Origin: Oscillospiraceae bacterium
GTDB taxonomy: Bacteria; Bacillota; Clostridia; Oscillospirales; Acutalibacteraceae
Length of the DNA stretch: 6,661 nt
Direction: 5' to 3'
NCBI GenBank assembly: GCA_031283835.1
Contig: JAITBA010000083.1
Location: forward strand, 1 to 6,661
The notes below the pieces were generated by a model. That model searched no databases and had not been told where the DNA came from. It saw nothing but the letters and a program-made list of their open reading frames with translations. This document shows, piece after piece, positions 5,301 through 6,661 of this stretch. The position numbers and the translations under genes were made by a program. Within the stretch, counting starts at the first letter, position 1. Each line of letters starts with the position of its first letter.

Positions 5301-5686
5301 ATCCGATGAAGCTGCGTTTGATTGCGGCAATTGTGTTGCTCACGTGCGCCGTCGCGGCGGCGACGCTGTGCCTGTGGCACCTGCACACCTGCGCCACGCA
5401 GTTGCAAAGCGCTCTCGAAACCGCATTGGAAATGGCCACGAACGAAACGCCCGGTTGGGGAGATTCCGCCGAAAAAGTTTTGCGTTTGTGGGAGAAAAAC
5501 AGCGATTTTTTGCACATTCTGCTGCCCCACGCCAACCTGAACGAGCTGGAATGGACGCTGGGGTCCCTTCCTGCCTACGCCGCCCAGAAGGACGCCGCGC
5601 TCTATATTGAACAATGCGTGCGCGGCCTGCAATGCGTGCGCACTGTAGCCGAAATGGAACAGATCAACCTAGGCAACATTTTTTAG
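5297..5686 (+). CDS. DUF4363 family membrane-anchored protein
   Basis: A 129-residue protein with a single N-terminal membrane helix (about residues 6-27), followed by a helical region with WEKNSDFLHILLPHANLNELEWTL-like spacing and an end at Gly-Asn-Ile-Phe. This pattern fits DUF4363, whose members often sit directly after DUF421 genes in clostridia; no molecular role is known. The soluble part should face outside. The start ATG overlaps the upstream TGA (ATGA), with AAAGGGG (5285-5291) 5 nt before it, pointing to translational coupling. Met4 (5306) is a less likely start. Near the C-terminus Gln-Cys-Val-Arg occurs twice, from a 12-bp DNA repeat. The last 23 bp overlap the opposite-strand glycosyltransferase gene. 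The family call rests on context plus weak sequence features. Confidence 0.72.
   Translation: MNPMKLRLIAAIVLLTCAVAAATLCLWHLHTCATQLQSALETALEMATNETPGWGDSAEKVLRLWEKNSDFLHILLPHANLNELEWTLGSLPAYAAQKDAALYIEQCVRGLQCVRTVAEMEQINLGNIF
5612..5641 (+). repeat. Direct 12-bp repeat, 18-bp period, in the DUF4363 gene
   Basis: CAATGCGTGCGC is present at 5612-5623 and again at 5630-5641, six bases apart. It gives QCVR twice with Gly-Leu between. It is in frame and probably arose by local duplication. Confidence 0.85.
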
Positions 5687-6661
5687 GCCGCTTCGCTCGC
5701 CGCAGGTGATAGAGGAACCAGCGGAGGAAATGTTGCAGTGTTTGCAGGCGCAACCGGCGGCGGGTCAGTGCTTCGAGGGCAACCCAATCGTGGGCGGCAA
5801 AGGCATTAAAGAGCAGGCGGTTAACGCCTTGCAACGCCTGTGCATCTGCTGTTTGCAGCACTTCGGCCACAGAGGGCTCGCCCGCAAGAGAAATCATTTG
5901 CGCACAAAACGCCGCACTGTTCTTGGCCGCGCCGCGCTCTTCCACACAGATTTCTAGCAGCGCGCCCACCCAGGCGGTGCGGTAGCGGCGCAGCGCCTCC
6001 TCCGGGTCGGGCAAACAGGCGCGCAGCAGCGCGGTCATGTGCGCATAGATTAGCAGGCGGTTGGCGCGCAGGCCGGGCTTTGCGCGCTGGTGGGTCAGGC
6101 TGCCCGGGCGCGTAACATAATGATAACACAAGCGCGGCACAACGGCAAAGCGCGTGCACTGTGCCAGGCACCGCGAAACGAAGAGGTTATCCTCCCCTAG
6201 GCGCACGTCTTCCGGCAGGCGCAGTTGGTTTTTCTCCCAAAAATCGCGGCGATAAAGCTTGTTATACAACAGCAGATCGCCCAGCACCTCGCACATGGCG
6301 CGGGGCAGCATTTCTTGCCGAATTTCCGCCGTTGACCAGATTTTTTCCTTCCGTGCACTGCCCCAGATTTCTACTCGGCGCACACCGTCAAACACTATGC
6401 CGCAGCCCGCCATGTCCGCGTCGCCGTCTTCGCACGCCTCCAACAGTGCCTGATACATATCCGGTTCCACCCAGTCGTCGGCATCAACAAAACCGACGTA
6501 TCGCCCTTGGGCCAGCAGCAACCCCGTGTTGCGCGCGGCGGCCGGGCCGCTGTTGGGCTGACGATGCAAGCGCACCAGCCCCGGATATTCTTTGGCAAAA
6601 CGCAGCACAATTTCTGGTGTGCGGTCGGTCGAGCCGTCGTCCACCACAATAATTTCGAGAG
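5664..6661 (-). CDS. Family 2 glycosyltransferase (N-terminus outside window)
   Basis: A GT-A fold family 2 glycosyltransferase that would transfer a sugar from a nucleotide-sugar donor to a cell-surface polysaccharide or glycolipid in the cytoplasm or at the membrane. The frame stays open to the window edge and reads LEIIVVDDGSTD there, so the GTG at 6647 is not the true start. Counting from the first complete codon (6659), the nucleotide-binding VVDDGSTD is at 4-12, NSGPAAARNTG at 36-46, the metal-binding DADDW at 59-63, NKLYRRDFW at 133-141 and the likely base motif GEDN at 155-158. About 331 residues are visible. Only the first few dozen residues should be missing, since the VVDDGSTD strand normally lies near residue 35-40. 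There are no long hydrophobic helices. Acceptor and sugar cannot be told from sequence. It converges on the DUF4363 gene and ends inside it. Confidence 0.92.
   Translation of the reverse strand, partial: LEIIVVDDGSTDRTPEIVLRFAKEYPGLVRLHRQPNSGPAAARNTGLLLAQGRYVGFVDADDWVEPDMYQALLEACEDGDADMAGCGIVFDGVRRVEIWGSARKEKIWSTAEIRQEMLPRAMCEVLGDLLLYNKLYRRDFWEKNQLRLPEDVRLGEDNLFVSRCLAQCTRFAVVPRLCYHYVTRPGSLTHQRAKPGLRANRLLIYAHMTALLRACLPDPEEALRRYRTAWVGALLEICVEERGAAKNSAAFCAQMISLAGEPSVAEVLQTADAQALQGVNRLLFNAFAAHDWVALEALTRRRLRLQTLQHFLRWFLYHLRRAKRPKKCCLG

Overview
The window looks like a chromosomal stretch from a fairly GC-rich Firmicute, most likely of class Clostridia and perhaps the Oscillospiraceae/Ruminococcaceae side. 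The evidence is the Gram-positive helicase-nuclease AddA, strong AGGAGG-type ribosome binding sites, a darA-holB-ricT gene order like that in Bacillus and Clostridium, and a DUF421-DUF4363 pair typical of clostridia. The genus cannot be fixed from the sequence alone. I see no phage, transposon, CRISPR, rRNA or tRNA.

Layout. Positions 1-849 (+) are the C-terminal nuclease end of AddA, cut by the window edge. A 177-bp gap follows, holding a perfect 13-bp inverted repeat and a good sigma-A-type promoter. The promoter drives a 113-residue secreted/membrane protein with Thr/Glu/Ala/Pro repeats (1027-1368), which I do not recognise. Next comes a same-strand cluster: darA (c-di-AMP-binding PII-like protein), holB (clamp-loader delta'), ricT/yaaT (Fe-S-linked RNase Y specificity and development factor) and rpiB (ribose-5-phosphate isomerase B). 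It ends in a clear stem-loop terminator at about 4606-4652. A second transcription unit (4791-5686, +) has a short DUF421/YetF-type membrane protein whose stop overlaps the start of a DUF4363 membrane protein. The window closes with a family 2 glycosyltransferase on the minus strand (5664 to the edge). It converges on the DUF4363 gene and overlaps it by 23 bp.

How the genes fit together. The darA-holB-ricT core is a conserved neighbourhood; in B. subtilis the corresponding run also contains tmk, yaaR and yabA, none of which is present here at the expected places. The products do not form one pathway: they cover nucleotide second-messenger sensing, replication, RNA processing and the pentose phosphate pathway. 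Close spacing (7, 60 and 26 bp) makes co-transcription likely. The DUF421/DUF4363 pair is translationally coupled and probably acts at the membrane.

I found no convincing new multi-gene system. The points most worth a second look are the unrecognised repeat protein and the inverted repeat before it, the roughly 165-residue Pro/Gln/Arg-rich tail on RicT, an insertion in the zinc module of HolB, substitutions in DarA at positions that contact ligand in relatives, the short DUF421 protein, and the antisense overlap at the end.
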